From contig NZ_JAUCGQ010000001.1 of the NCBI RefSeq assembly GCF_030362835.1, forward strand, positions 1,715,461 through 1,779,460: DNA of 64,000 nt. Reading direction: 5' to 3'. Origin of the DNA: Cellulomonas alba (lineage in GTDB: Bacteria > Actinomycetota > Actinomycetes > Actinomycetales > Cellulomonadaceae). The notes under the pieces were generated by a model. The model was not told where the DNA came from, ran no database searches, and saw only the letters and a program-made list of their open reading frames with translations. Of the stretch, positions 31,607-41,250 are shown one piece after another (the stretch's first letter is position 1; each line of letters begins with the position of its first letter). The position numbers and the translations under genes are program-made.

Positions 31607-32751
31607 AGGTCCGCCGGGTCCACCAGGAAGCCGGCCTCGTCGGCGATCTCCTGCCCGACCGCCGCGTGCAGCGAGCGCGCGACAGCCTGCAGCTGCGGCG
31701 CGGCACGTCCGCGGGCCACCCGGTGCTCGAGCGACGGCCGCTCGGCCTCCAGCTCCTCGATCAGCAGCGGCTCCCACCGCACGTGGTAGCCGACGACGCC
31801 CTTGGCGGTCCACGGCAGGCCCTGCAGCAGCGGCGGAAGCTCGTCGTCCGCGGCCGCGACCTCGACGGCCAGCAGCCCGTCCACCGCGAGGTCCACGAGC
31901 ACGCCGTAGCCGCGCGGCAGCGGCGGGTTGGTGAGCATGTGCTGGTCGAACGCTGCGGCCTCGGCCGACAGGCGCGCGCGCTCGGCCTCGTCCATGACGC
32001 CGTAGCGCGCGAGCGCGGCCGACAGCCCGCGGCCACCGGCCTCCGGCAGGCCGGGCGGCACGTCCGCCGCGGCACGACCCGACCCCGCCATCGGGCCCGA
32101 CCACCCGGCCTCCGGGCCCGTCAGCATCGCGGCGGGCTGCGTGCGCCGCACGACGGCCAGCGTCTCGGTCGGCTCGAGCCAGCGGTCGGAGTACACCGTC
32201 AGGTCGATCGCCGAGTCGGGGTCGGGCGTCAGCACCACGCCGCGCTCGGCGGTCCGCACCGCGCCGCCGAGCCGACGCGCGGCCGCGACGAGCCACTGCA
32301 CCACGCGCTCCTCCTCGAGCACCGGCAGGCCGTCGGGGAACGCGCGCTTGAGGCCGTCGCGGTCACCGCCCGGGTACGGCTTGGCACCCCGCTCGCGCGG
32401 CGCCTCGACCACGTACGCGAGCGTCGTGGCGGGCGGCAGGTTGAGCGCGACGGCGTCGGTCGGCTCGACGCGGTACGGCCCGGTGAGCGTCGAGCGCCGT
32501 CCGATCCGCAGCGTGCGCGACGGGGCCGTGTCCGCGCCGACCGCACGGATCCCGAGCACCGCGGTCACCGGCCGCAACAGGCTCCGCGTGGTCGTCGGCG
32601 GCTCGGCCGCGTCGACCCACCGCGCGCCCGCGAAACGGCTCTGCGCGAGCACCTCGACCTCGTCCTCCGCGACGTCCGCGGGCAGGGCGAGCAGGTGGCG
32701 GCCCCGCACGTTCGGGTCGGCGGCGTCGAGCCGCGGCAGGGCCGGGACCAT
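31603..32751 (-). CDS. Unknown protein, paralogous to the one at 44771-45676
   Basis: 382 residues, ATG 32751 four bases after the dcd stop. No family recognised and no membrane segment. It aligns with the 301-residue protein at 44771-45676: VQWLVAAARRLGGAV vs RAWLVAAARRASGAV, DLTVYSDRWL vs DLTLWTAVPM, LVDLAVDGLLAVEVA vs TAMFEFDGALTIELA, and ARGRAAP...VGQEIADEAGFLVDPADL vs ARGRMRP...VGGTVVDAGGFVVTPDEL. So it is a real actinobacterial family with a conserved D-x-x-GF-V-P-(A/D)-(D/E)-L end. Sits between dcd and nudix with near-zero spacing. About 80 residues longer than its paralogue, mostly in the N-terminal and central parts. Confidence 0.7.
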   Translation of the reverse strand: MVPALPRLDAADPNVRGRHLLALPADVAEDEVEVLAQSRFAGARWVDAAEPPTTTRSLLRPVTAVLGIRAVGADTAPSRTLRIGRRSTLTGPYRVEPTDAVALNLPPATTLAYVVEAPRERGAKPYPGGDRDGLKRAFPDGLPVLEEERVVQWLVAAARRLGGAVRTAERGVVLTPDPDSAIDLTVYSDRWLEPTETLAVVRRTQPAAMLTGPEAGWSGPMAGSGRAAADVPPGLPEAGGRGLSAALARYGVMDEAERARLSAEAAAFDQHMLTNPPLPRGYGVLVDLAVDGLLAVEVAAADDELPPLLQGLPWTAKGVVGYHVRWEPLLIEELEAERPSLEHRVARGRAAPQLQAVARSLHAAVGQEIADEAGFLVDPADL

Positions 32752-32755
32752 CGCG

Positions 32756-33331
32756 TCAGACCTCGGTGCGGTGGAAGTTCTGCCAGGACCGCGACGCGGT
32801 CGGGCCCCGCTGGCCCTGGTAGCGCGAGCCGTACTGGCTCGAGCCGTACGGGTGCTCGGTGGCCGAGGAGAGCCGGAAGAAGCACAGCTGCCCGATCTTC
32901 ATGCCCGGCCAGAGCAGGATCGGCAGCGTCGCGACGTTCGAGAGCTCGAGCGTGACGTGGCCCGAGAACCCCGGGTCGATGAACCCGGCCGTCGAGTGCG
33001 TCAGCAGACCGAGGCGCCCGAGCGACGACTTGCCCTCGAGCCGTGCGGCGACGTCGTCCGGCAGGCGCACCGACTCGTACGTCGAGCCGAGCACGAACTC
33101 GCCCGGGTGCAGCACGAACGGCTCGTCGCCCGCGACCTCGACGAGCCGCGTGAGGTCCGGCTGCTCGGCCGCGGGGTCGATCACGGGGTACTTGTGGTTG
33201 TCGAACAGCCGGAAGAACCGGTCGAGCCGCACGTCGATGCTCGACGGCTGGATCATGGCCGGCTCGTAGGGGTCGAGGGCCACCCGGCCGGAGTCGAGCT
33301 CGGCCCGGATGTCACGGTCGGAGAGCAGCAC
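32756..33331 (-). CDS. dcd: dCTP deaminase (probably bifunctional, dUMP-forming)
   Basis: 191 residues from GTG 33331, the length of actinobacterial Dcd. Motifs: MLSDRDI start, [51 protein letters not shown] with the catalytic Glu, and [21 protein letters not shown] at the end. In Mycobacterium the close homologue turns dCTP directly into dUMP, using both deaminase and diphosphatase steps; the long C-terminal SRYQGQ tail agrees. Supplies dUMP for thymidylate synthesis. First gene of a three-gene operon; divergent from the cellobiose phosphorylase promoter. Confidence 0.94.
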   Translation of the reverse strand: MLLSDRDIRAELDSGRVALDPYEPAMIQPSSIDVRLDRFFRLFDNHKYPVIDPAAEQPDLTRLVEVAGDEPFVLHPGEFVLGSTYESVRLPDDVAARLEGKSSLGRLGLLTHSTAGFIDPGFSGHVTLELSNVATLPILLWPGMKIGQLCFFRLSSATEHPYGSSQYGSRYQGQRGPTASRSWQNFHRTEV

Positions 33332-33355
33332 GCGCCCACGATAGTGGCGGGCACG

Positions 33356-33384
33356 TTCCTGTCCGCCGAGCGTCCGGCTATGCT
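33356..33384 (+). promoter_or_regulatory. Candidate promoter of cellobiose phosphorylase
   Basis: -35 TTCCTG (33356-33361), 17-nt spacer, -10 TATGCT (33379-33384). A transcript would start near 33391, just before the CebR-like box at 33401. Confidence 0.5.
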
Positions 33385-33400
33385 GCAACCCGTGAGCGCA

Positions 33401-33414
33401 TGGGAGCGCTCTCG
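33401..33414 (+). promoter_or_regulatory. CebR/CelR-like operator
   Basis: TGGGAGCGCTCTCG matches 12 of 14 positions of the known actinobacterial cellobiose-repressor box TGGGAGCGCTCCCA; the left half is perfect and the right half carries the changes. It lies between the promoter and the start of the cellobiose phosphorylase gene, where a bound LacI-family repressor released by cellobiose would act. Confidence 0.65.
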
Positions 33415-33530
33415 CAGCGTCTTTCCCAGCATCACGAGCACGACCCCTGACGACGTCCCCCCAGGCGCGGCTGCACCGAAGCGGCCACGCGGATGCCGCC
33501 TGGGCCATCTGCGATTCGAGAGGCAAGTCC

Positions 33531-36002
33531 ATGCGGTTCGGCCACTTCGACGACGAGGCACGCGAGTACGTCATCACGACGCCCCACACGCCGTACCCGT
33601 GGATCAACTACCTCGGCTCCGAGCAGTTCTTCTCGCTCGTCTCGCACCAGGCCGGCGGCTACTCGTTCTACCGCGACGCCAAGATGCGTCGTCTCACGCG
33701 CTACCGCTACAACAACATCCCGGCGGACGCGGGCGGCCGCTACCTCTACGTCAACGACGGCGGCGACGTCTGGACGCCGTCGTGGATGCCCGTCAAGGCC
33801 GACCTCGACCACTTCGAGGCGCGCCACGGCCTCGGCTACTCCCGCATCACCGGCGAGCGGAACGGCCTGCGCGTCGAGACGCTGATCTTCGTGCCGCTCG
33901 GCGAGAACGCCGAGGTCCAGAAGGTCACGTTCACCAACACCTCGGACGCGACGAAGACGTTCACGGCGTTCTCGTTCGTCGAGTTCTGCCTGTGGAACGC
34001 GCAGGACGACCAGACGAACTACCAGCGCAACCTCTCGATCGGCGAGGTCGAGGTCGAGGAGACCGGCCCGCACGGCGGCAGCGCGATCTACCACAAGACC
34101 GAGTACCGCGAGCGCCGCGACCACTACGCCGTCTTCGGCGTGAACGCGCAGGCCGACGGCTTCGACACCGACCGCGACACGTTCGTGGGCGCGTACAACT
34201 CGCTCGGCGAGGCCGCGGTGCCGCGCGCCGGCAAGAGCGCGAACTCGGTCGCGTCGGGCTGGTACCCGATCGGCTCGCACTCGGTCGCCGTCACGCTCGA
34301 GCCGGGCGAGTCGCGCGAGCTGGTGTACGTGCTCGGGTACCTCGAGAACGCCGACGAGGAGAAGTGGGCCGACGACGCGCACCAGGTCGTCAACAAGGCC
34401 GGCGCGCACGCGCTGCTGGGCCGCTTCGCCACTCCGGCGCAGGCGGACGAGGCGTTCGACGCGCTGCGCACGTACTGGACCGAGCTGCTCTCGACCTACT
34501 CGGTCGTCAGCGGCGACGAGAAGCTCGACCGGATGGTCAACATCTGGAACCAGTACCAGTGCATGGTCACGTTCAACATGTCGCGCTCGGCGTCGTACTT
34601 CGAGACGGGCATCGGCCGCGGCATGGGCTTCCGCGACTCCAACCAGGACCTGCTCGGCTTCGTGCACCTGGTCCCCGAGCGCGCCCGCGAGCGCATCATC
34701 GACATCGCCTCGACGCAGTTCCCGGACGGCTCGGCGTACCACCAGTACCAGCCGCTGACGAAGCGCGGGAACAACGACATCGGCTCGGGCTTCAACGACG
34801 ACCCGCTGTGGCTCATCGCGGGGGTCGCGGCGTACATCAAGGAGACGGGCGACGACTCGATCCTCGACGAGCTCGTCCCCTTCGACAACGAGCCGGGCTC
34901 CGAGGTGCCGCTCTTCGAGCACCTGACGCGCTCGTTCGAGTTCACGGTCGCGAACCGCGGCCCGCACGGCCTGCCGCTCATCGGCCGCGCCGACTGGAAC
35001 GACTGCCTCAACCTCAACTGCTTCTCGACGACGCCGGGCGAGTCGTTCCAGACGACCGAGAACCAGGCCGGCGGCGCCGCGGAGTCGGTGTTCATCGCCG
35101 CGCAGTTCGTGCTCTACGGCCCCGAGTACGCCGCGCTCGCCGAGCGCCGCGGCCTGGCGGACGTCGCGGAGCACGCGCTCAAGGTGGTCGACGAGGTCCG
35201 CGGCGCGGTGCTCGAGCACGGCTGGGACGGCGCGTGGTTCCTGCGCGCGTACGACTACTACGGCAACCCGGTCGGGACGGACGCGAAGCCCGAGGGCAAG
35301 ATCTGGATCGAGCCGCAGGGCTTCGCCGTCATGGCGGGCATCGGCGTCGGCAACGGCCCGTCGGACTCCAGCGCGCCCGCGATCCAGGCGCTCGACTCGG
35401 TGGGCGAGATGCTCGGCACGCCGCACGGCCTGGTGCTCCAGTACCCCGCGTACACGACGTACCAGATCGAGCTCGGTGAGGTGTCGACGTACCCGCCGGG
35501 CTACAAGGAGAACGGCGGCATCTTCTGCCACAACAACCCGTGGGTGATCATCGCCGAGACGGTGGTGGGCCGCGGTGACCGCGCGTTCGACTACTACAAG
35601 CGCATCACGCCCGCGTACCGCGAGGACATCTCCGACACCCACAAGCTCGAGCCGTACGTGTACGCGCAGATGATCGCCGGCAAGGAGGCGGTCCGCGCGG
35701 GCGAGGCGAAGAACTCGTGGCTCACGGGCACGGCCGCCTGGAACTTCGTGGCGGTGTCGCAGTACCTGCTCGGCGTGCGCCCGGACTACGACGGCCTGGT
35801 CGTCGACCCGCAGATCGGCCCCGACGTCCCGTCGTACTCGGTGACGCGCGTGGCCCGCGGCGCGACCTACGAGATCAGCGTGACGAACAGCGGCGAGCGC
35901 GGTGCGCGCGGGTCGCTGACGGTCGACGGCTCGCCGGTCGAGGGCAACCTCGTCCCCTACGCGCCGGCGGGGTCGACCGTCCGCGTCGAGGTCGTGCTCT
36001 GA
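33531..36002 (+). CDS. cbp: Cellobiose phosphorylase (GH94)
   Basis: 823 residues, ATG 33531 after AGAGG. Cleaves cellobiose with phosphate to glucose 1-phosphate and glucose in the cytoplasm, saving one ATP per disaccharide. The sequence is nearly that of the Cellulomonas gilvus/uda enzymes (822 residues). Landmarks: N-terminal beta-sandwich domain ([24 protein letters not shown]), helical linker, and (alpha/alpha)6 barrel with [13 protein letters not shown]491 is the proton donor, equal to D490 of C. gilvus shifted by one inserted Gly. No signal peptide, as expected. A CebR-like box lies upstream and an aldose epimerase gene directly downstream, so the pair channels cellobiose into central metabolism. 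Confidence 0.97.
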   Translation: MRFGHFDDEAREYVITTPHTPYPWINYLGSEQFFSLVSHQAGGYSFYRDAKMRRLTRYRYNNIPADAGGRYLYVNDGGDVWTPSWMPVKADLDHFEARHGLGYSRITGERNGLRVETLIFVPLGENAEVQKVTFTNTSDATKTFTAFSFVEFCLWNAQDDQTNYQRNLSIGEVEVEETGPHGGSAIYHKTEYRERRDHYAVFGVNAQADGFDTDRDTFVGAYNSLGEAAVPRAGKSANSVASGWYPIGSHSVAVTLEPGESRELVYVLGYLENADEEKWADDAHQVVNKAGAHALLGRFATPAQADEAFDALRTYWTELLSTYSVVSGDEKLDRMVNIWNQYQCMVTFNMSRSASYFETGIGRGMGFRDSNQDLLGFVHLVPERARERIIDIASTQFPDGSAYHQYQPLTKRGNNDIGSGFNDDPLWLIAGVAAYIKETGDDSILDELVPFDNEPGSEVPLFEHLTRSFEFTVANRGPHGLPLIGRADWNDCLNLNCFSTTPGESFQTTENQAGGAAESVFIAAQFVLYGPEYAALAERRGLADVAEHALKVVDEVRGAVLEHGWDGAWFLRAYDYYGNPVGTDAKPEGKIWIEPQGFAVMAGIGVGNGPSDSSAPAIQALDSVGEMLGTPHGLVLQYPAYTTYQIELGEVSTYPPGYKENGGIFCHNNPWVIIAETVVGRGDRAFDYYKRITPAYREDISDTHKLEPYVYAQMIAGKEAVRAGEAKNSWLTGTAAWNFVAVSQYLLGVRPDYDGLVVDPQIGPDVPSYSVTRVARGATYEISVTNSGERGARGSLTVDGSPVEGNLVPYAPAGSTVRVEVVL

Positions 36003-36032
36003 CCCGGCGGGTCAGGGTCTGACGCCCGTCGC

Positions 36033-37010
36033 ATGACGACGCTCGAGACGCGCCCCGGGTCGGCGCCCAGCTCCTCGGTGCTCGGCGCCGACCCGCGCGT
36101 CGTCACGATCGCGTCCGACTCCTGGCAGCTCGACGTGCTGCCCGGCACGGGCGCGTCGGTCGCCGCGGGCCGCGTCCGGACGGGCGACGGCGTGTGGCGG
36201 GACCTGCTGCGTCCCACCCGGCGCGCGTCGCTCGGCGAGCCCGAGAAGTGCGCGAGCTTCCCGATGGTGCCGTGGTCGAACCGCATCCGCGACGGCGTGC
36301 TGCGGTTCAGCGACCGCAGGTGGCAGCTGCAGCGGAACGCGGCCGACGGCACCGCCATCCACGGCGCGTCCCGCTACGCGGACTGGACGGTGGCGTCGCG
36401 CACGACCGAGGCGGTCACGCTGACGCTCGACTCGACCTCGCAGGTCGGCGTGAACTTCCCGTGGCAGTTCGCGGCGAGCGTCACCTACGCGGTCGCCGGG
36501 CGCGCGCTGTCGGTGACGACGACCGTCCGCAACGTCGACGTGGTGCCGTTCCCAGCGGGCTTCGGGCACCACCCGTACTTCGAGCGCTCGCTGTCGGCGA
36601 CGGACGCGGCGGCCACGGGCGGCCCCGTGCTGCACGTGCCGGCCCGCGCCGGGTACGCGCTCCGGGCCGGCATGGCGCTCGGAGCCGCGGGACCCGTCCC
36701 GGCGCGCGCCGACTTCCGCGCGCCTCGGCCGCTCGGCACCGCGTTCGTCGATGACGTGCTCACCGCCCGCGAGCCCGGCGTGCCGGTCACCATCGCGTAC
36801 GACGAGCTCACGGTCGAGCTGCACGCCGACCCGCTGTACTCGCACGTGATCGTCTACGCGCCGCGCGGTCGCTCGTACTTCGCGGTCGAGCCGGCGACGA
36901 ACGTCAACGACGGGTTCGCGCTGTTCGAGGCGGGCGTCCCCGGTACCGGCGTGTTCGTGCTCGCGCCCGGCGAGGAGCGCACGGCGACGTTCTCGCTGGC
37001 GCTGCGCTAG
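36033..37010 (+). CDS. galM: Aldose 1-epimerase family protein
   Basis: 325 residues, 30 nt after the phosphorylase stop and so probably in its operon. Galactose-mutarotase fold: FPMVPWSNRIRDGVLRF, TAIHGASRYADW (substrate His), FGHHPYF (catalytic His pair), and VEPATNVNDGF (catalytic Glu). Interconverts alpha and beta anomers of glucose or related sugars. This suits the neighbour enzyme, which releases glucose of fixed anomeric form. The symbol reflects family, not tested substrate. Confidence 0.88.
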   Translation: MTTLETRPGSAPSSSVLGADPRVVTIASDSWQLDVLPGTGASVAAGRVRTGDGVWRDLLRPTRRASLGEPEKCASFPMVPWSNRIRDGVLRFSDRRWQLQRNAADGTAIHGASRYADWTVASRTTEAVTLTLDSTSQVGVNFPWQFAASVTYAVAGRALSVTTTVRNVDVVPFPAGFGHHPYFERSLSATDAAATGGPVLHVPARAGYALRAGMALGAAGPVPARADFRAPRPLGTAFVDDVLTAREPGVPVTIAYDELTVELHADPLYSHVIVYAPRGRSYFAVEPATNVNDGFALFEAGVPGTGVFVLAPGEERTATFSLALR

Positions 37011-37096
37011 GTCCCGCGGCGCCGCCGCGAGCCGGGGGCGCGGCGGTGTCGACGGCCGGTCGGCGGCCGGCGGGCCGGTCGGGCCGGTGAGCCCGG

Positions 37097-38119
37097 TCAG
37101 GCGGACGCGCGGACCACCAGCTCGGTGGGGAACACGACGTGGTCGACCACCGCGTCGGGCGCGTCCAGCTGCGCGACGAGCCGCTGCGCCAGCGCGACCG
37201 CCATGTCGTCGAACGGCTGACGGACCGTCGTCAGCGGCGGGTTCGTGAACCGCGCGGTCGGCACGTCGTCGAACCCGACGACCGCGACGTCGTCCGACAC
37301 GCGCCGGCCCGCGCGGGACAGCGCGTGCAACGCCCCGATCGCCATCGCGTCCGACGCGACGAACACCGCGTCGAGGTCGGGGTGGCGCTCGAGCAGACGG
37401 CCCATCTGCACGGCGCCGCTGTGCTCCGTGAAGTCGCCCTCGGCCACGAGGCTGCGAGTGACCGGCCGGTCGGCGTCGCGCAGCGCGTCGCAGTAGCCGT
37501 CGAAGCGGTCGGTGCCCGCGGGCATCTCGAGCGGGCCTGTGATCGTCGCGATGCGCTGCCGCCCCAGGCCGATCAGGTGGCGGGTCGCGAGCGCGGCGCC
37601 GCCACGGCTGTCGGCGTCGACGTAGGTGACGGGCCGACGCAGCCCCATCGGCCGGCCCGACAGCACGGCGGGCACACCGGCGGCGGTGAGCACGTCGGGC
37701 AGGCGGTCGCCCTCGTGCAGCGACACGAGGATCACGCCGTCGACGTGGCCCTGCGTCACGAACCGCTCGACCTTCTCGCGGTCCACGGCGTCGTTCGCCA
37801 TGAGCACCGCGCACTGCAGCCGGGCGCGCATCACCTCGCGCGAGACGCCGCGCACGATGGCGGCGAGGAACGGGTCGCCGAACACGCGCTCGTGCGGTTC
37901 GGAGACGACGAGCCCGACGGTGTGGGTGCGGCCACCGACGAGGCTGCGGGCCGCGTTGTTGGGCTCGTAGCCGAGCTCGCTGATCGCGGCCTCGATCGCC
38001 TCGCGCGTCGCGGGGCTGACGCGCGGCGAGCCGTTGAGCACGCGCGACACGGTGCTCGGCGAGACGCCGGCGGCACGGGCGACCTCGCCGACCGTGGGCC
38101 GCAGCGCTGCGGACCTCAT
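37097..38119 (-). CDS. LacI-family transcriptional regulator
   Basis: 340 residues; ATG 38119. N-terminal helix-turn-helix with hinge: PTVGEVARAAGVSPSTVSRVLNGSPRVSPATREAIEAAISELGYEPNNAARSL. The sugar-binding domain follows (GLVVSE, DGVILVSLHEGDRL, AVVGFDDVPTARFTNPPLTTVRQP). Convergent with galM and divergent from the GH16 glucanase. The shared 343-nt upstream region holds two GTGGCAACG-type palindromes that are the probable binding sites. It should repress the glucanase and itself until an oligosaccharide from beta-glucan binds. The CebR-like box at 33401 differs in sequence, so another regulator may act there. Confidence 0.92.
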   Translation of the reverse strand: MRSAALRPTVGEVARAAGVSPSTVSRVLNGSPRVSPATREAIEAAISELGYEPNNAARSLVGGRTHTVGLVVSEPHERVFGDPFLAAIVRGVSREVMRARLQCAVLMANDAVDREKVERFVTQGHVDGVILVSLHEGDRLPDVLTAAGVPAVLSGRPMGLRRPVTYVDADSRGGAALATRHLIGLGRQRIATITGPLEMPAGTDRFDGYCDALRDADRPVTRSLVAEGDFTEHSGAVQMGRLLERHPDLDAVFVASDAMAIGALHALSRAGRRVSDDVAVVGFDDVPTARFTNPPLTTVRQPFDDMAVALAQRLVAQLDAPDAVVDHVVFPTELVVRASA

Positions 38120-38153
38120 GCGAACCTCACCGCGCCTCCGTCGGGCCGTGGAC

Positions 38154-38169
38154 GTGGCAACGATGCCAC
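38154..38169. promoter_or_regulatory. LacI-family operator O1
   Basis: GTGGCAACGATGCCAC, a 16-bp palindrome with one central mismatch pair, 35 nt upstream of the LacI-type gene start on the minus strand. Same sequence as O2 except one base. Suited to autorepression. Confidence 0.78.
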
Positions 38170-38245
38170 AGCCCGACGTCGCCTGGCCATCACCCGTCGG
38201 CGGCGGCGGAGCGTCACAGCGGCGCCCCGACCTGCCACGTCCCGC

Positions 38246-38251
38246 TTGACA
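38246..38251 (+). promoter_or_regulatory. Consensus -35 hexamer upstream of the GH16 gene
   Basis: TTGACA at 38246-38251, perfect -35. No good -10 is seen 16-18 nt later; CAAGGT is the best available. O2 follows 37 nt downstream, so repressor there would lie at or just beyond the start of transcription. Confidence 0.4.
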
Positions 38252-38287
38252 GGCTTGGGCAATCGGTTCCAAGGTGGGGCAATTCGG

Positions 38288-38305
38288 CGTGGCAACGTTG
38301 CCACG
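38288..38305. promoter_or_regulatory. LacI-family operator O2
   Basis: CGTGGCAACGTTGCCACG, an 18-bp perfect palindrome with the central CG typical of LacI-family sites. It lies 157 nt before the glucanase start; O1 is 134 nt away centre to centre, a distance that could allow looping. The rest of 38120-38462 shows no gene. Confidence 0.85.
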
Positions 38306-38462
38306 CCTGCTCCACCCGGCCGTTCCGGCCGGAGACACGGCCCCGCAACGCCGGCACCCACCCGGCGTGCCTCGCCGTGCGCACCGCGATCGTCGTCCGC
38401 AGCGCCGCGGGCGGCGACCGCAGACCGGGCACCGTGCCCGGCCGTGGAACGAGGAGGTTCCC

Positions 38463-40262
38463 ATGGCGACTCGAGCAGCCCGTCCCAGCTCCGACGGCGA
38501 ACCACGACGGCGCAAGGGTCGTCGCGGCCTCGCGCTCGCCGCATCCGCGGCGCTCGCCGTCGCGGCGACCCCCGTCGCCCTCGCGCTGACGGCGGGCGCG
38601 GCGAACGCGACCGTCCCCGCAGCACCGTCCGGCTGGACGACCGTGTTCAGCGACGACTTCAGCGGGGCGGCAGGCACGGGCCTCAACCGCGCCGACTGGC
38701 TCTACGACCTCGGGCACAGCTACCCCGGCGGCGCGTGGAACTGGGGCACCGGCCAGGTCGAGGCGGAGACCGACTCGACCGCGAACGTCTACCAGGACGG
38801 CGCGGGCCACCTCGTCATCAAGCCGATCCGTGCGTCGGACGGCACGTGGACGTCGGGTCGCGTCGAGACGCAGCGCACCGACTTCGCCGCACCCGCGGGC
38901 GGCCAGCTCGAGATGGTCGCGGCCCTCAAGCAGCCCGACCCCGCGAACGGCCTCGGCTACTGGCCCGCGTTCTGGGCGCTCGGCGATGCCGCCCGGGCCA
39001 ACGGCGCGACGTCGTGGCCGACGACCGGCGAGATCGACATCATGGAGGACGTCAACGCGCGGTCCCAGGTCGCGCAGACGCTGCACTGCGGCACCGGCAG
39101 CGGCGGCCCGTGCAACGAGACGATCGGTCTCGGCAGCGGCCTGCAGGACTGCGCCGGCTGCCAGACGAGCTACCACACGTACGCGGCCGTCATCGACCGC
39201 CGGAACACGTCCGCCGAGCAGCTGCGCTTCTACGTCGACGGTGCCCTGACGTCGACCGTCACGCAGGCTCAGGTCGGGACGGCGACCTGGCAGCAGGCGA
39301 TCGACCGCGGCTACTTCATGATCCTCAACGTCGCGATGGGTGGCGCCTTCCCGGACGCGCTGTGCGGCTGCAGCACGGCCGCGTCGCTCGGCAGCACGAC
39401 GTCCGGCGCCGGCATGTCGGTCGACTACGTCGCGGTCTACCAGCAGGGCGGCGGCTCGACGTCGACCCCGCCGCCGACGTCGCCGACCACCCCGCCGACG
39501 ACCACCCCGCCCGCCTCGGGCGTGCCCGCCGCGCCGACGAACCTGCACGTCACGGCCACCACGAGCACGAGCGTGACGACGGCCTGGAACGCCTCGTCCG
39601 GCGCGACGAGCTACCGCGTCCTGCGCGCCGGCGTCCCGATCGCGACGGCGACCGGCACGTCGTTCACGGACGCGAACCTCAACCCGAGCACGCCGTACCT
39701 GTACAGCGTGCAGGCCGTGAACAGCGCCGGGACCTCGGCCGAGTCGAACCAGATCTCGGTGACGACGCCGGCGACGGGCTCGACCGGCGGCTCGACGGGC
39801 ACGCCGTCACCCACGCCGACCCCGACCGGCGGCGGCTCCTCGGGCGGTGTCACCGCGACCTCGACCATCCAGGCCGAGGCGTACGCCGCGCAGCAGGGCA
39901 CCACGACCGAGACGACCACCGACACGGGCGGCGGCAAGGACGTGGCGTCGATCGCGAACGGCGACTGGCTGCGCTACGACAACGTCGACTTCGGCAGCAG
40001 CCCGCTGCACGTGCTGAAGGCGCGCGTGGCGTCCGGCGCCGCGGGCGGCGTCTCCGGCCTCGTCCAGGTGCGGCTCGACAGCCTGACGGCCGCACCGATC
40101 GGCAGCTTCGCGCTCGCGAACACCGGCGGCTGGCAGAGCTGGCGCACGATCCCGGGCGACGTCTCGGGCGTGACGGGCAAGCACACCGTCTACCTGACGT
40201 TCTCGAGCGGCCAGCCGGCCGACTACGTCAACGTCAACTGGTTCACCTTCTCGGCGAGCTGA
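38463..40262 (+). CDS. Secreted GH16 beta-1,3-glucanase (laminarinase) with Fn3 and CBM6 modules
   Basis: 599 residues, ATG 38463 after GAGGAGG. A long signal peptide with basic RRRKGRRG start and Ala-rich core ends near ANA, possibly Tat-exported. GH16 domain ~residues 45-330 with catalytic EIDIME (nucleophile E190, D192, acid/base E195). Thr/Pro/Ser linker, one Fn3 domain (~353-437), Pro/Thr/Gly linker, and a C-terminal CBM6 carbohydrate-binding module (~466-599). Cuts beta-1,3 (or mixed-linkage) glucan outside the cell. Divergent from the LacI regulator with palindromic operators between them. A strong hairpin follows 18 nt after the stop. Confidence 0.92.
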   Translation: MATRAARPSSDGEPRRRKGRRGLALAASAALAVAATPVALALTAGAANATVPAAPSGWTTVFSDDFSGAAGTGLNRADWLYDLGHSYPGGAWNWGTGQVEAETDSTANVYQDGAGHLVIKPIRASDGTWTSGRVETQRTDFAAPAGGQLEMVAALKQPDPANGLGYWPAFWALGDAARANGATSWPTTGEIDIMEDVNARSQVAQTLHCGTGSGGPCNETIGLGSGLQDCAGCQTSYHTYAAVIDRRNTSAEQLRFYVDGALTSTVTQAQVGTATWQQAIDRGYFMILNVAMGGAFPDALCGCSTAASLGSTTSGAGMSVDYVAVYQQGGGSTSTPPPTSPTTPPTTTPPASGVPAAPTNLHVTATTSTSVTTAWNASSGATSYRVLRAGVPIATATGTSFTDANLNPSTPYLYSVQAVNSAGTSAESNQISVTTPATGSTGGSTGTPSPTPTPTGGGSSGGVTATSTIQAEAYAAQQGTTTETTTDTGGGKDVASIANGDWLRYDNVDFGSSPLHVLKARVASGAAGGVSGLVQVRLDSLTAAPIGSFALANTGGWQSWRTIPGDVSGVTGKHTVYLTFSSGQPADYVNVNWFTFSAS

Positions 40263-40280
40263 CCCAGCGGCCCGCCGACG

Positions 40281-40336
40281 ACGAACGACGCCGCGACCAC
40301 GTGACTGCCCAGTGCCGTGGTCGCGGCGTCGTTCGT
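40281..40336. repeat. Family-2 nested palindrome, solitary copy after the glucanase gene
   Basis: 56 nt. Perfect 20-bp arms ACGAACGACGCCGCGACCAC (40281-40300) and its complement (40317-40336). The inner part contains ACTG-CC-CAGT, so pairing is nearly complete. Same ends (ACGAAC/GTTCGT) and similar centre as the copies at 22135 and 23279. Located between the convergent glucanase and acetyltransferase genes, it probably also serves as a terminator in both directions. Confidence 0.85.
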
Positions 40337-40367
40337 GCCCGGCGTGGGCGGCCGGGGGGGCGTTGCG

Positions 40368-40982
<615 letters not shown>

Positions 40983-41053
40983 CCGGCGACACTACCGAGC
41001 CGTCCCGGCGGGCCGGCGGGACGACCGGTCCCGGCTCGACACGCTGTGCCGGT

Positions 41054-41071
41054 GCGCGCTCGCGAGCGCGC
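41054..41071. repeat. 18-bp GC-rich perfect palindrome
   Basis: GCGCGCTCGCGAGCGCGC between the divergent acetyltransferase gene and the tRNA promoter. Could be an operator or chance in GC-rich DNA. Confidence 0.4.
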
Positions 41072-41072
41072 T

Positions 41073-41102
41073 TTCCTGCCAGCCCGGCGTGCCCGGTATG
41101 CT
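41073..41102 (+). promoter_or_regulatory. Candidate tRNA-Gly promoter
   Basis: -35 TTCCTG (41073-41078), 18-nt spacer, -10 TATGCT (41097-41102), giving a start near 41109 and a ~40-nt leader before the tRNA. The hexamers are identical to those proposed for the cellobiose phosphorylase promoter. Confidence 0.5.
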
Positions 41103-41151
41103 GGCCCGGCCGACGGTGGAGGTGCTCGTGACGAGCCTCCGACGGCGTCGC

Positions 41152-41222
41152 GCGGGTGTAGTTCAATGGTAGAACTTCAGCTTCCCAAGCTGATGGCGCG
41201 GGTTCGATTCCCGTCACCCGCT
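41152..41222 (+). tRNA. tRNA-Gly (anticodon CCC)
   Basis: 71 nt. Acceptor GCGGGTG (41152-41158) pairs with CACCCGC (41215-41221), discriminator T. D-arm contains TTCAATGGTAGAA. Anticodon stem TCAGC/GCTGA with loop TTCCCAA, anticodon CCC at 41184-41186. T-arm CGGGTTCGATTCCCG. CCA is not encoded. Reads GGG glycine codons. A GC hairpin follows. Confidence 0.96.
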
Positions 41223-41234
41223 CCCTGCTCGCCC

Positions 41235-41250
41235 GACGCGGGTCCGCGTC
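41235..41250 (+). terminator. Hairpin after the tRNA
   Basis: GACGCG-GGTC-CGCGTC, 13 nt after the tRNA, followed by a C-rich run. It overlaps the last bases of the convergent gene. Likely terminates the tRNA transcript. Confidence 0.5.

Noticed and set aside
37017..37096. GGCCGGTCGG-like repeats between galM and the LacI gene as a transposon end
   Set aside because: Simple low-complexity GC sequence without clear period or inverted partner.
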